From Adiantum capillus-veneris (lineage: Eukaryota; Streptophyta; Polypodiopsida; Polypodiales; Pteridaceae), in assembly GCA_014529385.2 (NCBI GenBank), contig CM043946.1, positions 36,833,558 to 36,897,557 on the forward strand: a stretch of 64,000 bases of DNA, read 5' to 3'. A program made the position numbers and the translations under genes. Each line of letters starts with the position of its first letter. Position 1 is the stretch's first letter. The notes below the pieces were generated by a model, which was not told where the DNA came from, did no database searches, and saw only the letters and a list, made by a program, of their open reading frames with translations. This document shows positions 60,115 to 64,000 of the stretch, piece by piece.

Positions 60115-60710
60115 TTACTCCCCCCTTAAGAAGAGTTTTCGTCTCGAAAACAAAAGTGGGGAACTTCTTCTTAAGAACACTAATGTTTTCCCAAGTGGCA
60201 CCTTCCTCCGGTCGGTCTTTCCACTTGATTAAGGCTTGTTGACGTACATGATGACGTGTATGAAACTCATGATAATCGAGAACACGTTCAGGTTCATGCG
60301 GTAAGGTAGGAGGTTCAATGAAATCTACCAAAATATGTTGGTCAATGACATTGTCGTCCCCATGTAACGGCTTACATGAAACATCGGATGAATACGCGAA
60401 TGTGAAGGTAGCAATAATTTGTAGGCACTGAGTCACCTACTCGCTTGAGTATTTTGAAAGGCCCACAATATCGGGGAGATAATTTAGGTGTTAGTCCAGT
60501 TTTCAGACTTTCTGAATGTTCTCGCACACGTAACAATACCTTCTTGGAAGGTAACTTGCCGCCGTTTCTCATCAGTGTACTTCTTATACCGATCCTATGC
60601 TTGTCAGTCATTCTGACGAGCAAGTTTCAGCATATCCATGTGGTCTTGGAGAAAATCCTTATCCTGTTGGAGTTTTTTGGTTGCAAGCTCAAGTTACAAC
60701 CCTGGAGGTA
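59962..60710 (-). mobile_element. Ty3/gypsy chromovirus, 3' end with LTR
   Basis: On the minus strand the end of integrase comes first (LARQND near 60620, frame-shifted; SPRYCGPFKILKRVGDSV near 60460). Then comes a chromodomain, ERVLDYHEFHTRHHVRQQAL and IKWKDRPEEGATWENIS (about 60180-60300), which in active elements reads histone marks for targeting. Then the purine tract AAGGGGGGAG and an LTR at 59962-60114 follow. The 5' part is missing. Confidence 0.8.
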
Positions 60711-60759
60711 AGCCTTCTATAACTCTCCTCGCCTCTCAGATTGTAAAGCTCAAGAAAGA

Positions 60760-62290
60760 CTTGGAAGCTAGGGCTATCATTGGAAACTAGCAAGTCTAGA
60801 CCCCCTACAAAGAATTTGAAAGGCTGGTTTTGGAGGTGCTATCCTAGAAACCATCCAATCCCTTGCAAAGAATCACTACATGTTTGTCTTCCCAACTGCT
60901 GAGATGGCATTTGATATCATCATCATGGGTCTTTGGCTTCCGAGAAGCTCCCCCCTACTTCTTTCACGTTGGAGTTTAACCTTGACGTCTCTATGTGGAA
61001 GCATTACCATGTTTGGGTAGAGCTTCCAAACCTCCCCCTTCAGTGTCACCAACACCTCAAGATGATAGCTTCTCCACTAGGCAAAGTGCTGGGTGGCCGA
61101 CCTCGGAGCATGCTTCCCATGTGGAGTCGAAGGCCACTTTGTAAGAAATTTCCTGATCAAGAATATGAACCCTCCTTATTAAAACCCCTTCCCCCCCAAC
61201 AACTTAAATTTTGAACCTGGATCCTCTATCCTTGTGTCTCCCCCCAACACTGGTAACTTGCCTCGTGGAACCCCAGGCTTCCATGTCCAACACAAGTCCC
61301 CCTCCTTGCAAAAAGTCTAATAGATCCACAGTGCTGGCTTTCGTCACAGATTTTGCAGACTCCTCTGATTTCAAAGGAGAAGACTGTGTGTTGCCCACCC
61401 CAAAGGACCCCTCGTCTACTCTTGAGCAGCAAGGCAATGCCCTCGACCAAGCCCAAAAGCTAGACCTCAATAAAGACAATCCCATGATTAAAGTAACTTC
61501 CTCCACCCTGGTTATTGTCTCAAGTCCCACCCCCATGAAGATTCTCAAAGACAACAAAAGAAGCCACACAAATGTCTCCCAGACCCCTCCCCGGTGTCGA
61601 TAAGCTAGGAAAATAGCCAATTGGCTACATGAGAAAAAAATGACGTGATAGCTCTTCAAGAGATCAAGGTAGTTGGTGAAGAATCAACTTGGACACTCGT
61701 TGAGGTCTTAACAAACCTTTGATGGATTATCTCTTCTCACCCAAAGGGATTTGGAGGTACAGCTTTAGGTGTGCCCAAACATTGGCCTACCCTCTCTCCA
61801 GGTGTGGGAAAATACTAGTGTGCTATTTTTCCCCCTGCTCCCAACAACTTAAGGATAGTTTCTATTTATGCAGGAGGATCTACATCTGATAGAGCAGACC
61901 TTTGGTAGGAACTCTATGCCTTTAATGGGCCTTGCATATTAGTGGGCAACTTCAATAATGATAGAGACCTTAGATGATAGATTCCTCAACAAAGACATCT
62001 ACATCTCTGAGAAAGAAAGAGAAACTTGGCTTAACCTAAAGGACCACCTCCAACTGTGGGATGTTTGCACTCTAGGAGATTTCACATGGCAGAACTACAT
62101 TAAAGGAGAACTTTCTAGGAAGGGGTAGCTAGATATATTCTATTTGAGCCTCCCTCTATCCAACACCTTTGATAAAATCAAGGCTAAGCACTTATACACC
62201 AGTTGCATGTCGAAGGACTACCCACTAAGTATTACTATGGATGGCAAAGCGAGAAAGTTTAGGAACCACTGGTTTCACACAACCCTGAGC
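60760..62290 (+). pseudogene. Plant L1-type LINE fragment: ORF1 and endonuclease
   Basis: ORF1 shows KHYHVWVELPNLPLQCHQHL and IASPLGKVLG (plant LINE ORF1, DUF4283-like). A proline/serine-rich part at 61211-61603 follows. From 61640 an AP-endonuclease-like part reads DVIALQEIKVV (metal-binding E) and later VGNFNND, where active enzymes have GDFN. Many stops. The reverse transcriptase is missing because a copia fragment follows. Confidence 0.65.
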
Positions 62291-62723
62291 TCTGACATAA
62301 ACCCATGTTTTCCTAGTCGCATCGTCTATGAATGTTACATAGTACAATGAACCACCAAGGGATGGTATAGTTGCAGGACCCCAAACATCAGAATTAACCA
62401 ATTCAAGCTTTTTATTTTTTCTTTCATTTCCTGAGTTTTAAAAATTTACCCTCTTTTGTTTACCATAAATACAATCTTCATAAAACTCTAAGTCCACTTA
62501 AGTTTCAAACCTAATAGAAGATTCTTTGATTGAAGGATTTGCATTCCTTTGGAACTCATTTGTTCAAGTCGGTAGTGCCACACCACACTGTCGAATTCTA
62601 TAGATGCTGCACAAGTTGAAGATTGCATGTTGAGAGTAGACAAGTAAAGTATCCCAACGTTTTCTCCTTTCGAAACCACCAAAGATCCCTTTGAGATCTT
62701 CCACTGTTTGTTTCCAAATGCAG
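62281..62723 (-). pseudogene. copia integrase fragment (Tnt1-like)
   Basis: The minus strand has KGSLVVSKGENVGILYLST, then VVWHYRLEQMSSKGMQIL (GAG-pre-integrase). After frame changes come SDVWGPATIPSLGG and YVTFIDDATRKTWVY, the start of the integrase core. It is truncated at both ends by other elements. Confidence 0.7.
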
Positions 62724-62809
62724 TGTTAGAAAATAGGGCATAGCTAAGTAGATATTAGAGTAGTTTACTTAATAGGAGAAATAATTTTCACACACGAGAG
62801 ACTATAGAG

Positions 62810-62885
<76 letters not shown>

Positions 62886-63260
62886 ATGATATACGTGGTT
62901 CACCCAATGTGGGCTATGTCCACGAGAAAGCAGCTACTCAATGGCTTTAGTACTTCAGACTAGAAGTAGGTTACAAAGGGATTATCCCCTTAATGGAGCT
63001 CCCACCTTGCTTCACTCTCACCACCTCACATCAACTTCACAATGCACCAAAATACAGTTTGTGTGTAGAAGAGGCCTCCTTTTACAGGCCAAAAGGGCTA
63101 CCCTCTCTCATAAGACCGGCTGTTTTCTAATCACTTTTTGGCTGTCGGCCAGCCATAATATTCTGACGAAAAGGGAATGTTCCTAGTGAATCCAGCCTCG
63201 AGAAAAGCTCGAGACTGGACGTGAATTTTTTGTTTTTTGGCGAGTGATTTTTCCTACACA
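62724..63260 (+). repeat. LTR-like block with (AG)n tract
   Basis: It starts TGTTAGAAAATAGGG and ends TTCCTACACA. An (AG)n tract spans about 62815-62884. It is followed by TACGTGGTTCACCCAATGTG with CCACG nearby, a small hairpin phrase common in plant LTRs. The flanking 5-mers do not match, so the limits are tentative. Confidence 0.5.
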
Positions 63261-64000
63261 CCATGGATTTTCCTCATAATGGGGGCTTTGTAAATGTGCA
63301 TTTGTAAGACTAACAGCTACAAGGGGTAAATCAGGCTTCATACTTAGCAGGGATCGAGAATGTTGGACCATCTTGAGTGATGTGCATTTTGAATCTTTGG
63401 AGGTTTCTGAAGAATAGGACCGCCCATTCAGCCTGAGAATCAAAAAGAGCTATAATGATTGTTTTTACCGTCAATTTATGTGCTAGTTGAGAGATGTTGA
63501 TGATGCCAAGAATGCCTTCATCCTTAGGAATGCAACAGATATCCCACTTGACCTTGGATTTTTTGTGGGAGAGTGTGTCTCTAGAACATAAAAAGTTCCT
63601 GGTGAGCCTAATTATGTCCTTCAAATGACCTCTAGGAGATCTCCAGTAGGTTAGAAAGAATACAATGTAAGCAGTAAGGAAGTGTTTAATAATCATCACT
63701 CTCTCCATGAGGGAGCCTTGAAATCCTTTTCGTCTTTCTAAATTGGCTCGAAACCGATCTACTAAACACTTACATCTCTCTTTTAAGGATAACTAGAAAA
63801 GTATGGGGATTCCCAAAAGCTTGAAGGGTTCATGCTCCTTGATAAATTTGCAGTTAGTAGCTAGCATCCACTAAGGAAGAGGTGCGTCCCCTTGATTTAC
63901 ACCTGTCTTTGAATGGTTGATCTTCAATCTTGAGGCGAGACAAAATGTGTGGAGACATTGCCAAAAATCCCACATGGATTCCTCTTCATTAGCTAACAGA
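63261..64000 (-). pseudogene. LINE reverse transcriptase C-terminal region
   Basis: On the minus strand PFKLLGIPILF, DRFRANLERRKGFQGSLMER and VMIIKHFLTAYIVFFLTYW are followed by KKSKVKWDICCIPKDEGILG. This is the pattern after the plant LINE polymerase core ('YLGIP', 'W..R.LS..G....I..V', 'W...C.PK..GGLG'). Stops and frame changes are present. It continues beyond the right edge. Confidence 0.8.

Noticed and set aside
57508-60710. Treating both gypsy pieces as one element
   Set aside because: On the minus strand the chromodomain part would come before the integrase core, the wrong order for a single element.

Overview
This window looks like transposon-dense nuclear DNA of a land plant. It holds plant-type Ty1/copia and Ty3/gypsy LTR elements, plant L1-type LINE fragments, a complete CACTA (En/Spm) element with tnp2 and TnpA-like genes, a plant hAT element of the DUF659 type, and a fragment of the plant-specific cytochrome P450 family CYP78A. 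I saw no intact host housekeeping gene. A non-flowering land plant such as a fern is my guess; nothing here proves the lineage.

Layout. 1-5424 is a minus-strand copia element whose 3' end lies off the left edge. Its gag is split by a probable solo LTR (3209-4344). 5425-7900 is AT-rich and holds remnants of a CACTA-like miniature element. 7901-19163 is a minus-strand, many-exon SAM-domain gene, now a pseudogene. A 7,675-bp CACTA element (10771-18445, target duplication AGA) sits in its large first exon, and removing it restores the reading frame. 19164-21084 is mostly microsatellite. 21085-38090 is a tandem array with a monomer of about 1.09 kb, followed by degraded and inverted copies to about 40400. 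A 9,666-bp hAT element (22631-32296) is inserted in the array. Besides a decayed BED/DUF659/hATC transposase it carries, on the other strand, a protein-kinase-like gene and a RING-H2-like gene. The kinase gene is itself broken by a 1,339-bp element with TTAA duplication.

41430-50858 (plus strand) holds several genes. One has exons with the permuted motif order of beta-class DNA amino-methyltransferases (N6-adenine or N4-cytosine). It is followed after about 260 bp by a very divergent tnp2-like transposase gene. I read these as parts of one autonomous DNA transposon carrying a DNA methyltransferase, and this is the most interesting locus in the window. A minus-strand element with an L1-ORF1-like protein is inserted upstream (about 42370-45420).

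51235-52280 is a CACTA-type miniature element, and a CYP78A fragment (52301-52621) starts 20 bp beyond it. 53500-57507 is a second copia element (plus strand) lying against a gypsy integrase fragment. 59143-64000 is a nest of copia gag, gypsy 3' end with chromodomain and LTR, LINE ORF1/endonuclease, copia integrase, an LTR-like block and LINE reverse transcriptase.

Decay. The SAM gene, kinase, RING gene and methyltransferase are open over long spliced frames. They are broken mainly by TAG, TGA and TAA codons that single C-to-T changes would explain, as expected for methylated, silenced DNA. The CACTA element at 10771 has by far the most intact coding exons and is probably the youngest large insertion.
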